NCBI GenBank assembly: GCA_018402015.1 | Contig: JAGYJL010000002.1 | Coordinates: 37,868-101,867, forward strand | DNA length: 64,000 nucleotides | From: Flavobacteriales bacterium | Lineage (GTDB): Bacteria > Bacteroidota > Bacteroidia > UBA10329 | Reading direction: 5' to 3' | In this document: positions 48,001 through 57,705 of the stretch, in pieces | Numbering within the stretch: position 1 is the stretch's first letter | How the letters are laid out: each line of letters opens with the position of its first letter | Made by a program: the position numbers and the translations under genes | Notes under the pieces: model-generated | What the model saw: the letters and a program-made list of their open reading frames with translations, nothing else | What the model was told of the DNA's origin: nothing | Database searches by the model: none

Positions 48001-50091
48001 TTTCCAGTACATAGTAGATAAGTACGGTTGGGGACAGGCGCATTATTTCCAGTACAAGAAAGACGAGCACACCAACATTATTTACGCATCGACCAGAACG
48101 CGATTGGGATTTTGTGCAAACGCTGAAGCAGTTCAAGATCAATACACCTCTGGTAACCCAACAACATTGGCGCAGGCAGAGGCCATCAACTTCTTTATTG
48201 ATAATGGTAGAAAGAATACCTCGGTTGTGACGGGCGGAAATTTACCCCGCAGCTGCTTACAGCCGTTATGGATGCCTGTACGCTGAAACCATGGGAAACA
48301 CCTGGAAACGACCCCGTTACCGGACAGTTCATTCCCGGAGCCGGGGCGCAAGGGCAGTTAGAACCATGTAGAACAAGGCCAGAGAAATGGTACCAATGGG
48401 CAACGCCCAATGCCAATTCCATGAACAACATGGCCAATTTCTTGGAGAATGTGGTGCCAGACAGCAACTATATTGGAGTGGCCACTTGGCTCAACGTCAA
48501 CTTGGCCGGATTACCAGCTAACGTCCTGGATATATTCCACGATCTTGGCGCAACAGCCATCGATACGCTTTCGGGAGTTCCCTATGCATTCTTCTGCAAA
48601 AAGGGCGATCCATCAACCGCCATCGAAGTATTCGGAGAGAACATTGGCGATTACATCAGTCTTACTGCAACCATGACCGGTTGTTTCAATCAAGGCACCA
48701 TCCAAACCAAGTACATTGGGCCAACAACAGAATGGAAATCCTTGCACGTTCGTTCCAATCCTAAGGAAAATCCAACGCTCGATAGCATTGCCATCAACGT
48801 CATTGGAGTGCGGCCAAGCGGAGTAGAGGAAGTGGTTATGACAGGTATCAATGGTTTCAGTACCGATATTCTCGATCTGTTCAATTCCATCGATGCTGCT
48901 CAATTCCCTCGTTTAAAACTGAATGCCTATTGCATAGACGACAGTGCTGCCAGCACCCCACCGCAAATGGACCGCTGGCAAGTGCTGTTCGAAGGTGTGC
49001 CAGAGGCCGCCATCAATCCGCACATCTCTTTCGCATTTGAGAGCGATACCATCAATGATGGCGACCTGCTCAAATTCCATGTGGCCATCGAGAATATCTC
49101 GGAATTCGATATGGACAGCCTCTTGGTACATTACTGGATAGAGGATGCGCAGGGCAACCGCAACTACATTCCGTATCCGCGTCAAGCACCACTGTTGGCA
49201 GGCGATGTGTTGCTCGACACGATTATCACCGATCCGCTCGACTTCCTTGGCGGAAATGTTTTTTGGGTGGAGGTAAACCCGCGCAGACCCGACCAGAGCT
49301 ACGGCTACGACCAACTGGAACAGTACCACTTCAACAACTTGGCCAGCGTACAATTTGCCGTTAATGGAGACAACGTCAACCCCATCATGGATGTCACCTT
49401 CGATGGTGTTCACATTCTCGATGGAGACATCGTTTCGGCCAAGCCATTCGTTGTGGTAGAGTTGGATGATGAAAGCCAGTTCCGACTACTCAACGATACG
49501 GCCGATTTCCAAGTGTTCATCAAAGAACCCGAATCGGAAACCCTCAAGCGTATCTGGTTCCAGAACTTCACCAACATGCAGTTCTTTCCGGGCGAAACAC
49601 CTAACAATAAAGCACGTATCGAGTGGCCTGCCGAGTTCGATGCCGATGGTATTTACGAACTGTGGGTTCAAGGGCAGGATAAATCGGATAACGCGGCCGG
49701 AAACCAGTATTTCCGTATCAGTTTCGAGGTTATCAATGCTGCATCTGTAACCAACGTGCTCAATTACCCGAACCCATTCTCCACATCCACACAGTTTGTA
49801 TTTACGCTTACAGGTTCAGAGCAGCCCGATTATTTCAAGATCCAGATCATGACCATTACGGGCAAAGTGGTGAAGGAGATAACCAACGATGAGCTAGGTA
49901 CCATTAACATAGGCCGCAACGTTACCAAGTACGCTTGGGATGGTAAAGACACCTACGGAGACCAACTGGCCAATGGCGTATACCTCTACCGTGTGGTAGC
50001 CAAACTCAATGGCGACTACATCGAACAGCGCGATAGCGGAGCCGACAAATGGATAGAAAGCGGCTTTGGAAAGATGATGTTGATTCGATAG
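45054..50091 (+). CDS. C25-family peptidase, putative T9SS sortase PorU2-like, two frameshifts
   Basis: A very long secreted protein (about 1,678 residues when repaired). Signal peptide, then a beta-rich N-terminal region, then a gingipain-like C25 peptidase with His637 in FFGHGS and Cys668 in MANSCFAG. Repeated Ig-like CARDB-type domains follow (EFEMNIKITNLGAAFADSFF). The C-terminus is a type A T9SS-like domain (VLNYPNPFSTSTQFVFTL, DGKDTYGDQLANGVYLYRVV). The frame is broken at about 48001-48003 (one T short) and 48238-48243 (one A short); repair gives continuous sequence LFQYIVDKYGWGQAH and GGKFTPQLLTAVMDA. PorU removes the sorting domain from cargo; whether PorU2 is a sortase too is not established. 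Confidence 0.85.
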
Positions 50092-50160
50092 CCCGCTGCG
50101 TCCTCGTTTTCGAACGTTTTTCATTTTCCCATTTTTCTTTTCTCCTCGTTTCTCAAAACC

Positions 50161-50168
50161 TACCTTTG
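50161..50168 (+). promoter_or_regulatory. Minus-7 box TACCTTTG for lpdA
   Basis: TACCTTTG is an exact TAnnTTTG match, ending 23 bases before the ATG at 50192. It is preceded by a pyrimidine-rich stretch and no clear minus-33 TTTG. Confidence 0.5.
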
Positions 50169-50191
50169 CGCCCGTTCAAAAACAGCGAAAC

Positions 50192-51595
50192 ATGGCAAAG
50201 TATGATGTAACGGTTATCGGTTCTGGCCCAGGCGGGTACGTGGCGGCTATAAGATGCGCACAATTGGGCATGAAAGTGGCCCTCGTAGAGAAATATCCAA
50301 CGCTTGGAGGCACCTGCCTCAATGTGGGTTGTATCCCTTCAAAGGCACTGCTCGATTCATCCGAACATTTTCACAACGCCAAGCACACCTTCAAAGAGCA
50401 TGGAATTGACATTCCTGCGCCAAAGGTCAATATCAAGCAGATGATCGCCCGTAAAAGCGATGTGGTGAAGCAGAATGTCGATGGTATCGCCTTCCTCATG
50501 AAGAAGAATAAGATCGATGTATATGAAGGGGTCGGAAGTTTCGAGACCAAAAACAAGATAACGGTTACCAAAGCAGATGGGAAAACCGAAAGCATCGATA
50601 CCGATAAGGTTATCATTGCCACCGGATCCAAGCCAGCATCCTTGCCATTTATCACCATCGATAAGAAAAGAGTCATCACCTCAACCGAAGCCTTGAACCT
50701 AACCGAAGTTCCAAAGCATCTCATTGTAGTTGGTGGTGGCGTTATTGGCCTCGAACTAGGCTCTGTTTATGCCCGTTTAGGTGCCGAAGTTTCCGTAGTG
50801 GAATACATGGATAGCATCATCCCAACCATGGATAAGACCTTAGGTAAGGAACTGCTTAAAGTGCTGAAAAAAGAAGGTGTTAAATTCTATTTGAGCCACA
50901 AGGTAAAAGCCGTTACGGCCAAAGGAAAGACCGTTACGCTAAAGGCAGACGATAAGAAAGGAGAAGAGACAACCCTCGAAGGAGATTATTGCCTCGTTTC
51001 CGTTGGAAGAAAAGCTTATACAGACGCACTTGGATTGGAGAAAGTTGGAATACCTACCGATGATCGTGGCCGAGTGGAAGTAGATGCACATCTGCAAACA
51101 AAGGTTGCGGGCATTTACGCCATTGGCGATGTAGTAGAAGGTGCAATGCTTGCTCACAAGGCAGAGGAAGAAGGCGTGTTTGTAGCAGAGACCATTGGCG
51201 GACAGAAACCACACATCGATTACAACCTCATACCGGGCGTAGTTTACACTTGGCCAGAAGTAGCAGCAGTTGGACAGACAGAAGAGCAATTGAAAGAAGC
51301 AGGCGTTGAATACAAGGTCGGTTCCTTCCCAATGCGCGCCTTAGGCCGTTCGCGTGCAAGTATGGATATGGACGGTTTGGTTAAAGTGCTTGCAGATAAG
51401 AACACCGATGAGATCCTAGGTGTACATATGATCGGTGCCCGTGCAGCCGATATGATCGCAGAAGCGGTGGTAGCAATGGAATTCCGTGCTTCTGCCGAAG
51501 ATGTTTCGCGCATTTCGCACGCACACCCAACCTACACAGAAGCAATGAAGGAAGCCTGTTTGGCAGCAACGGACAATCGCCCATTGCACATGTGA
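50192..51595 (+). CDS. lpdA: Dihydrolipoyl dehydrogenase
   Basis: A 467-residue FAD enzyme (E3) of the 2-oxoacid dehydrogenase and glycine cleavage complexes. FAD site VIGSGPGGYVAAIRCAQLG, redox disulfide Cys42/Cys47 in GGTCLNVGCIPSKALL, NAD site VVGGGVIGLELGSVYARLG, second FAD motif AIGDVVEGAMLAHKAEEEG, and the active-site His in SHAHPTYTEAMKEA. All key residues are present. It stands alone, 37 bases ahead of hemH. Its presence together with KorAB suggests both lipoamide- and ferredoxin-dependent 2-oxoacid oxidation. Confidence 0.96.
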   Translation: MAKYDVTVIGSGPGGYVAAIRCAQLGMKVALVEKYPTLGGTCLNVGCIPSKALLDSSEHFHNAKHTFKEHGIDIPAPKVNIKQMIARKSDVVKQNVDGIAFLMKKNKIDVYEGVGSFETKNKITVTKADGKTESIDTDKVIIATGSKPASLPFITIDKKRVITSTEALNLTEVPKHLIVVGGGVIGLELGSVYARLGAEVSVVEYMDSIIPTMDKTLGKELLKVLKKEGVKFYLSHKVKAVTAKGKTVTLKADDKKGEETTLEGDYCLVSVGRKAYTDALGLEKVGIPTDDRGRVEVDAHLQTKVAGIYAIGDVVEGAMLAHKAEEEGVFVAETIGGQKPHIDYNLIPGVVYTWPEVAAVGQTEEQLKEAGVEYKVGSFPMRALGRSRASMDMDGLVKVLADKNTDEILGVHMIGARAADMIAEAVVAMEFRASAEDVSRISHAHPTYTEAMKEACLAATDNRPLHM

Positions 51596-51631
51596 TCGGA
51601 ACATTCGAAACAAAAACGTGTTCCAATTCCC

Positions 51632-52649
51632 ATGAAACCAGAAATAGGAGTGTTACTCATGAATGTCGGAACACCCGACTCGCCAAGCGTTGGAGATGTA
51701 CGCAAGTACCTATCCGAATTCCTTAACGATCCAAGAGTAATTGATATTCCGTGGTTAGCAAGGAAGATTCTGGTCAATGCCATCATCGTTCCTTTTCGGG
51801 CGCCAAAGTCAGCCAAGATCTATAAGCAGATGTGGACACCCGAAGGTTCTCCGCTGCTCATTCATTCAGAGAACTTCAGAAAAGGGCTTCAGGCTGATCT
51901 TGGGCACAATTATCAAGTGGAAATAGCCATGCGCTATCAATCTCCTTCAGTAGAAGAAGGTCTCGAAAAGCTCCGCAAGAACAACCCGAAGAAGATCATT
52001 GTGGTGCCAATGTATCCGCAGTATGCATCTTCATCCACTGGAACGTGCATCGAGGAAGTGATGCGGATCGCCTCCAAATGGTGGGTCATTCCTGAGATGG
52101 TTTTCGTTAGTCAGTTCTATGAATTGGAAGGATACATTGATGGTTTTGTAAAGCGCGCCAAGCAGTTCGACTTGATGCTTACGATCATATTCTGTCTAGT
52201 TATCATGGTTTACCTGTTCGGCCAATTGATAAGGTAAGAGGATGAAGGGTTGTGTGACGACTGCAACTGTGAGCATGGCGTTTCGGGAGAGAACCAGTAT
52301 TGTTACAAGGCTGCCTGTTACGAGTCTACCAAACGATCGCTCAGAAGCTAGAGACTCTCGGAAGACAGGTACACCACATCTTTCCAATCTCGTTTAGATG
52401 ATAAATGGATAAAACCCTACTCGGATAAAGTAGTGGAAGAAAAAGCCAAGGAAGGAGCCAAGAAGCTGCTTGTTTTCTCCTGCTTTCGTAGCCGATTGCC
52501 TAGAAACGTTGATAGAGCATCGGAGACGAGTACGATGAGAGATATTCAAGGAGCACGGTGGCGAAAAGCAATGAACCGTACCCAGTTTGAATGACGACTC
52601 CGGATTGGGGGTGGAGGTCGTTCGCCACATACATTCCAGAATTAAATAA
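51632..52649 (+). pseudogene. hemH: Ferrochelatase, 3' half broken by a cluster of indels
   Basis: Enzyme inserting iron into protoporphyrin IX (or coproporphyrin). The first 180 residues are clean: GVLLMNVGTPDSPSVGDVRK, IYKQMWTPEGSPLLIHSENF, IIVVPMYPQYASSSTGT. Frame changes are then needed at about 52172, 52237, 52335, 52350, 52478, 52518 and further on. Pieced together, the rest reads HILSSYHGLPVRPIDK, DEGLCDDCNCEHGVSGENQY, CYKAACYESTKR, LSEDRYTTSFQSRLDDKW and FVADCLETLIEIGDEYDE, normal HemH sequence with the catalytic His and Glu regions. The final stop at 52647-52649 and a terminator follow. Repaired length is about 339 residues. Clean flanks and conserved codons suggest sequence error. 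A cysteine-rich loop is unusual. Confidence 0.88.
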
Positions 52650-52654
52650 GTGCT

Positions 52655-52679
52655 GAGAACCGAACGGTTCTCCTTTTTT
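52655..52679 (+). terminator. Rho-independent terminator after hemH
   Basis: GAGAACC (52655-52661), loop GAAC and GGTTCTC (52666-52672), then CTTTTTT. A strong seven-pair hairpin 5 bases after the hemH stop, in the convergent gap with the T9SS cargo gene. Confidence 0.9.
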
Positions 52680-52700
52680 ATTCGTTCTAGGCACAACCTC

Positions 52701-54353
52701 TTAGTGCAGCAGTACCGCTGCTGAAATTTTCACGCTATTGGTAAGGTTGATGATGTAGATACCTTTTGCAATGTCGCCTGTTGGCAATTGAATCTTGTTC
52801 ATTCCTCCAACAGATACACCGTTGTAATCTAACACACGCTTACCGGCTGCATCGTACAACAAAATGGTGTAATCTTCATTCTCATTTCCTGTGAACTGAA
52901 CTACGATGTCAGTGTTATTCACTTCATACGCATTCACAAAGTTGAAATCTGTTCCACCTTCACCGCAACTGCAATTACATCAGAGTAGGTAGCTTTTCCA
53001 GCGAAGTCGGTGTCCTTCAAACGATAGTAAGAAGTTCCAGAATAAGGTGTAATCTGATATTTCGTATGAGATAGGTTGGTTGCTATTGCCTGCACCTTCC
53101 ACAATATCCACCATTTCGAAATCAGTTCCGTTCAAGCTTCTTTCCAAGGTGAAGAAATCGTTGTTGGTCTCCGTCCAAGTAGTCCAGCGTACCAGAATTT
53201 CATCGCCATCGCATTGTGCAACGAATCTTACAAGTTCAATTGGTAGCGGATCACTATTGTCAACAAGTGTCCAAACCGGATACAGGTCTTCAGCTACCGT
53301 TCCAGGATCCAATCCTATTTGAATTGCAGTAGTGTTCGTTCCTGGCGTTGTGATCACAGCAGGAACTCCGTACAACCAATCTCCCCACTTATTCAGGTTG
53401 TGGTTCCAACGTTGCGCCATTAGGTTCGCTTCGGTAATATGGTTCGGTGCAGCTATTTCTGCGTCAGCATATTTGAATTGATACTCAAATCTTGGGGTTC
53501 CTGCGTACCCACCTGCTAATGGGCCTAGGTTTTCTTCATCAATGATCCAGAAACGGTCTACAGTCCAGTAGTGAGCCGCTTGGATGTAGTCGTCCGTCAA
53601 GTTCGTAACCGTGGTTGGCAGGTCAGTCCACTGATTGTTCAGCGGGTTAACTGTAATGTTCGTTCCAGTAAAAGAATTCTCACTGTCTGTTACGTAGGTC
53701 GCAAAGGTCTTGTAATTGGAACTTGGCCCACCAGCTGTAGTGATGTTGTAACCGAATGATAGGTCGGCTGGCGAGGCAGCATCCGTTCCGAATGGAATAA
53801 CATAGTTGCCCGTATTTGTACCTATGTTCCATCTAACAACGCCATATCCACCACTTGCAGGACCGGTTTCGGAAATGATCTTTCCAGAACCTGTAACGGC
53901 ACCTGGAGCGGAGTTCTCCACATTCAAATTATTGCTAGCAAGTCTAAGGCTTCTGTCATTCAGGTTCAGCACGTTGTAAACATTGGCATCAACACCATTC
54001 ATCGTCTTATGGCCACTTCCTTCAACAAAAAGGGTGTAGAAGTCTGTTGGCTCAGAACCGGTGATGATTTGCGCCCCACCATCCAATTCAACCGTTCCGT
54101 TGTTAGTGGCAAAAACGCCACCGGCATCGTTATTCTCCCAATCGCCTTCCACTTGCATCGTTCCAGCATTGGTAACCTCACCTCCAGATTCATTGGTAAA
54201 ACCCCCGTTATCGATATTGAAAAAAGTGCTGGATGCAATGTTGATCTTTGCTCCATTGTTCACCACGCCTTGCGCGTGGCCGTTTTCTATAGAAAATACC
54301 AGCATGCAAAATGCTAGCAACAACAATCGGGATAAGGAGTATGTGTTTTTCAT
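52701..54353 (-). CDS. T9SS type A cargo protein, two frameshifts near the C-terminus
   Basis: A secreted protein of about 550 residues. Signal peptide MKNTYSLSRLLLLAFCMLVF ending near NGHAQ. The N-terminal beta-rich region (NNGAKINIASS, MQVEGDWENND, TLFVEGSGHKTMNGVDANV) resembles that of the type B cargo at 9370-11274. Then LPIELVRFVAQCDGDEILVRWTTWTETNND, split as LPIELVRFVAQCDGDE and ILVRWTTWTETNND, the fibronectin-like module common before sorting domains. The last 75 residues (YEVNNTDIVVQFTGNENEDY, GIYIINLTNSVKISAAVLLH) form the type A sorting domain. The frame breaks at about 53044-53049 and 52966-52972; one-base repairs give TPYSGTSYYRLKDTDFAGKA and CGEGGTDFNFVNAYE. The ATG at 54353 was chosen for its signal peptide. 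Confidence 0.82.
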
Positions 54354-54547
54354 GAGTAAAAATTCTCTTTTCAGCATCAATTAGGTTATTCAATTGAATT
54401 CGAACCTTAAAAGTACTTTTTTGCTTCCATTAAGTACCGTTAAATTCTACTTTCATTTAAACTTCAAGCTCGATTTTCTTTACATCGAGGTTCAAATTTT
54501 ACGTACTTCGATCGCTAACGTTGTGTCGTTTATCGAAACATTTCCCA

Positions 54548-55819
54548 ATGTCTTGGAAGAGTAGGAGTTATTCTGAATATGTTGAATCATCCCACATTGA
54601 GCGGTGTTTGTCAATTGCCAATACGGTGGTGGAACTGAAATGGGATTCGCTATCAAATGTTGAATTTTCAGGAAGACCAATTAAGTTTTCTAGGATAATT
54701 GGCATTGGTGTTCAGAAGGAAATAATAGCTGAAAACAACGTAGGTATTTCTGCACTTAAACAGTGGCTCCAACATTCCAATGATTTTGTTCTGGGTTATT
54801 TCAGCTACGATCTTAAGAATTCTGTGGAGAAACTGACAAGTTCAAACGCTGATCCTATTGGGTTCTCGAACTTTCATTTCTACATTCCTCAACATATTTA
54901 CCTGCAAACGGAAGAAGGATGGATAGGGCTTAGTCATGGTTCATCTACTATAGAAGATGGGACGAAATGGTCGGAATCATCAATTCGTTTGGGTCAACCT
55001 TTGCAAGCGCCATCAAAACACGAATACACGCACAAGGTTGAGAACTTGATGCAGCATATTCAATTTGGCGATATCTATGAAGTGAATTTTTGTGTGCAGC
55101 ACGGCTATTCAGATACGGTTGTGAATCCCTACCAGTTGTACAAGGAGTTACAGCGTAATTCTCCTGCACCATTCTCGTGTTTCGTAAAAGATGGGGAACG
55201 CTTCCTTTTAAGTGCTAGCCCAGAACGTTTTATGCGAAAAGATGGAAGCAGACTCATCTCTCAGCCTATGAAAGGAACGAATCGAAGAACATCGGACAAC
55301 GAGGCACAGAAAAACGCACTTAAGAACGATTTAAAGGAAGTGGCCGAAAACGTGATGATAACTGACCTTGTTCGAAATGACCTTTCCAGAAGTGCAAAAA
55401 AAGGTTCTGTGAAAGTGGATGAATTGTGTGGTGTTTATGAATTTGAGCATGTCAATCAGATGATTTCAACCGTATCGGCCGAATTGCGGGAAGATGTACA
55501 TCCCTTAAACGCGCTTTTGAATGCATTTCCAATGGGCTCAATGACGGGCGCGCCAAAGATCCGCGCTATGGAGTTGATCGATCAATTCGAAGATTTTTCC
55601 CGTGGTCTTTATTCTGGTTCAGTAGGTTATTTCTCGCCAGACCTCGATTTTGATTTTAACGTCATCATCCGAAGTATTCTCTACAACGAAGAGAAACAGG
55701 TGGTCACTTTCCCAACTGGCAGCGCCATCACTATTCAATCCGATCCTGGAAAGGAATATGAAGAATGCATGCTGAAGGCAGAAGCTATGCGAAACGTGCT
55801 GATCAATCATGCAAAGTAG
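54548..55819 (+). CDS. pabB: Aminodeoxychorismate synthase component I
   Basis: Chorismate-binding enzyme for the first step to p-aminobenzoate and folate. Visible: FGDIYEVNFCVQHGY, FLLSASPERFMRKDG, QPMKGTNRRTSDNEAQ, ENVMITDLVRNDLSRSAKKG, FPMGSMTGAPKIRAMELI and GLYSGSVGYFSP. The Lys in PMKGT corresponds to the PabB-specific lysine of PIKGT; anthranilate synthase has Ala there, so pabB is favoured over trpE. The first 40 or so residues do not look conserved, so the start is uncertain (TTG at 54521 or ATG at 54548) and a small upstream frameshift is possible. It overlaps tilS by 11 bases. Confidence 0.88.
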   Translation: MSWKSRSYSEYVESSHIERCLSIANTVVELKWDSLSNVEFSGRPIKFSRIIGIGVQKEIIAENNVGISALKQWLQHSNDFVLGYFSYDLKNSVEKLTSSNADPIGFSNFHFYIPQHIYLQTEEGWIGLSHGSSTIEDGTKWSESSIRLGQPLQAPSKHEYTHKVENLMQHIQFGDIYEVNFCVQHGYSDTVVNPYQLYKELQRNSPAPFSCFVKDGERFLLSASPERFMRKDGSRLISQPMKGTNRRTSDNEAQKNALKNDLKEVAENVMITDLVRNDLSRSAKKGSVKVDELCGVYEFEHVNQMISTVSAELREDVHPLNALLNAFPMGSMTGAPKIRAMELIDQFEDFSRGLYSGSVGYFSPDLDFDFNVIIRSILYNEEKQVVTFPTGSAITIQSDPGKEYEECMLKAEAMRNVLINHAK

Positions 55820-57083
55820 ATTCCTCGAATCGATGCGTGAACTTGGTTTTCCGACTGATGGAAGCCCGGTTTTATTGGCTGTGAGCGGTGGTATTGATTC
55901 GATGGTCTTGGCTTCGCTTTTTCATCAGAATGGCTATACGATTGGCGTGGCGCATTGCAATTACCAGTTGCGTGGCGAGGCGTCTGATGCCGATGAAGAA
56001 TTGGTGAGAACGTGGTGTGCGGATAGAAACATTCCGTTTTTCTCAAGAAAAGTGGAAACCAAAAAACTGGCTGAAGATTCGAACGGCTCTATTCAAATGG
56101 TGGCACGAGACGAACGCTACAGATTCTTTCAAGAATTGATGGATGAGCACGATTTTAGGGCAACTGCTTTGGCGCATCATGCCAACGATAGAGTTGAATC
56201 ATTGTTGATTAATGTGCTGCGCGGAACAGGGTTCAAAGGCTTGCAAGGTATGCCTTCAAAGCGGGGAAAATATTTCCGTCCGCTGCTTGGATTTATAAAG
56301 GCTGAAATCAGAAAGTTTGCGATGGAAAATGCCATTCCTTTTCGGGACGATGCGTCAAATGCAACCGTTTATTACCAACGGAATTGGGTTCGTTTGCGCC
56401 TGCTTCCAATGTTGGTGGCCGCTGATCCGAAAGCGTTTGAAAAGCTGCTTTTGTTGTGCGAACGAAACGAAAAAGAATATCTCAATTACAAGAATTGGGT
56501 TCGAAAGAAGCTGACTGAAATTGGAACAGATTCATCGATAAGTATCAACGAATTGAAAGATTCTGAAGCACCTTTCACTTTGATGAAGGAGTTTTTGGAA
56601 CCGAAAGGATTTTCATCCGATCAGGTTTTTGAACTGTTGCAAATGATGGATTCAAATTCGGGTATGGAAATTCATTCGGACTCTCATCGGATAGTGAAAG
56701 ACCGTGAGCATTTTCTTGTTCAAGAAATTACTTCGCAAAGCGAAACTCTGAATTTGTCGTTTGAGCTGTTGGATAGATCGGAATTGACATCGCTGAAAAC
56801 GGAAAAGAACGTTGTGCTGCTAGATGCAAAATTGATCCAGCGTTCGGAATTGAAGCTCCGAAAATGGCAAACGGGCGACCGATTCAGACCGCTAGGAATG
56901 AAAGGCTGGAAGTTGCTCAGCGACTTTTTTATCGATCAAAAGTTGTCCGTTCTTCAAAAAGAACAGACCTGGCTTCTTACCTACCGCAACGAAATTGTTT
57001 GGGTTGTTGGAATGCGGCTCGATGATCGGTTCAAGGTTTCTGAATCCACCCAAAAAGTGTTAAAGATCAGTGTTGATCTCTGA
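55809..57083 (+). CDS. tilS: tRNA(Ile)-lysidine synthase
   Basis: Essential enzyme that converts C34 of the AUA-reading tRNA-Ile to lysidine. The 424-residue protein has the PP-loop VLLAVSGGIDSMVLASLF, VAHCNYQLRGEASDADEELV, ALAHHANDRVESLLINVLRG, RPLLGFIKAEIRKFA and PFRDDASNATVYYQRNWVR. The C-terminal domain (KLRKWQTGDRFRPLGMKGW) binds tRNA. It starts within the end of pabB and the two are co-transcribed. Confidence 0.95.
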   Translation: MQSRFLESMRELGFPTDGSPVLLAVSGGIDSMVLASLFHQNGYTIGVAHCNYQLRGEASDADEELVRTWCADRNIPFFSRKVETKKLAEDSNGSIQMVARDERYRFFQELMDEHDFRATALAHHANDRVESLLINVLRGTGFKGLQGMPSKRGKYFRPLLGFIKAEIRKFAMENAIPFRDDASNATVYYQRNWVRLRLLPMLVAADPKAFEKLLLLCERNEKEYLNYKNWVRKKLTEIGTDSSISINELKDSEAPFTLMKEFLEPKGFSSDQVFELLQMMDSNSGMEIHSDSHRIVKDREHFLVQEITSQSETLNLSFELLDRSELTSLKTEKNVVLLDAKLIQRSELKLRKWQTGDRFRPLGMKGWKLLSDFFIDQKLSVLQKEQTWLLTYRNEIVWVVGMRLDDRFKVSESTQKVLKISVDL

Positions 57084-57103
57084 ACAAAGCTTAAATGGCT
57101 TGT

Positions 57104-57111
57104 TACATTTG
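57104..57111 (+). promoter_or_regulatory. Minus-7 box TACATTTG for lemA-TPM genes
   Basis: TACATTTG is an exact TAnnTTTG match ending 17 bases before the lemA ATG at 57129. Confidence 0.45.
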
Positions 57112-57128
57112 TCTAAACATCAAACAAA

Positions 57129-57704
57129 ATGAAACGACTACTTTTTTTATTGCTGATAGCAGGTTCAATGGGACTTCAGAGTTGTCAGTACAATTCCATG
57201 GTTGAAAAACAGGAAGCGGTAACCGCACAATGGTCGCAGGTTGAGAACGTGTACCAGCGAAGAGCGGACCTTATTCCGAATTTGGTTTCTACCGTTAAAG
57301 GCTATGCCGATTTTGAACAGGAAACGCTGACTGCGGTTATTGAAGCACGCGCCAAAGCCACGAGTGTGAATGTGGATCCATCCAAATTGGACGCTAGCAG
57401 CATTCAGCAGTTTCAAGCAGCTCAAGATGGCCTTTCATCTGCGTTGAGCAAATTGATGGTGGTGGTAGAGCGTTACCCGGAATTGAAAGCAAATCAGAAT
57501 TTCTTGGAATTGCAATCGCAATTGGAAGGAACGGAGAACCGCATTGCTGTTGAGCGCAAGAAGTTCAACGAAGCTGCTCAGGATTACAACACCTACATCC
57601 GTAAATTCCCGAATAACATGATCGCGGGCATGTTCGATTTCGAAAAGAAAGAATATTTCGAAGCGGACAAAGGCGCAGAAACCGCTCCAAAAGTGGAATT
57701 CTGA
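57129..57704 (+). CDS. LemA family protein
   Basis: A 191-residue protein with N-terminal hydrophobic segment ending in LQSC (possible lipobox, Cys19). The conserved LemA helix bundle follows: AQWSQVENVYQRRADLIPNLV, STVKGYADFEQETLTAVIEARAKA split across two stretches, LSALSKLMVVVERYPELKAN-like, and ENRIAVERKKFNEAAQDYN. LemA proteins are widespread and their molecular role is unknown. Two TPM-domain genes follow with gaps of one base and a four-base overlap, a conserved LemA-TPM arrangement. Confidence 0.9.
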   Translation: MKRLLFLLLIAGSMGLQSCQYNSMVEKQEAVTAQWSQVENVYQRRADLIPNLVSTVKGYADFEQETLTAVIEARAKATSVNVDPSKLDASSIQQFQAAQDGLSSALSKLMVVVERYPELKANQNFLELQSQLEGTENRIAVERKKFNEAAQDYNTYIRKFPNNMIAGMFDFEKKEYFEADKGAETAPKVEF

Positions 57705-57705
57705 T

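Noticed and set aside
54396..54412. T-loop-like GGTTCGAATTC on the minus strand, suggesting a tRNA
   Set aside because: No acceptor stem, D-arm or anticodon arm can be drawn around it. The surrounding palindrome ATTCAATTGAAT explains the match.
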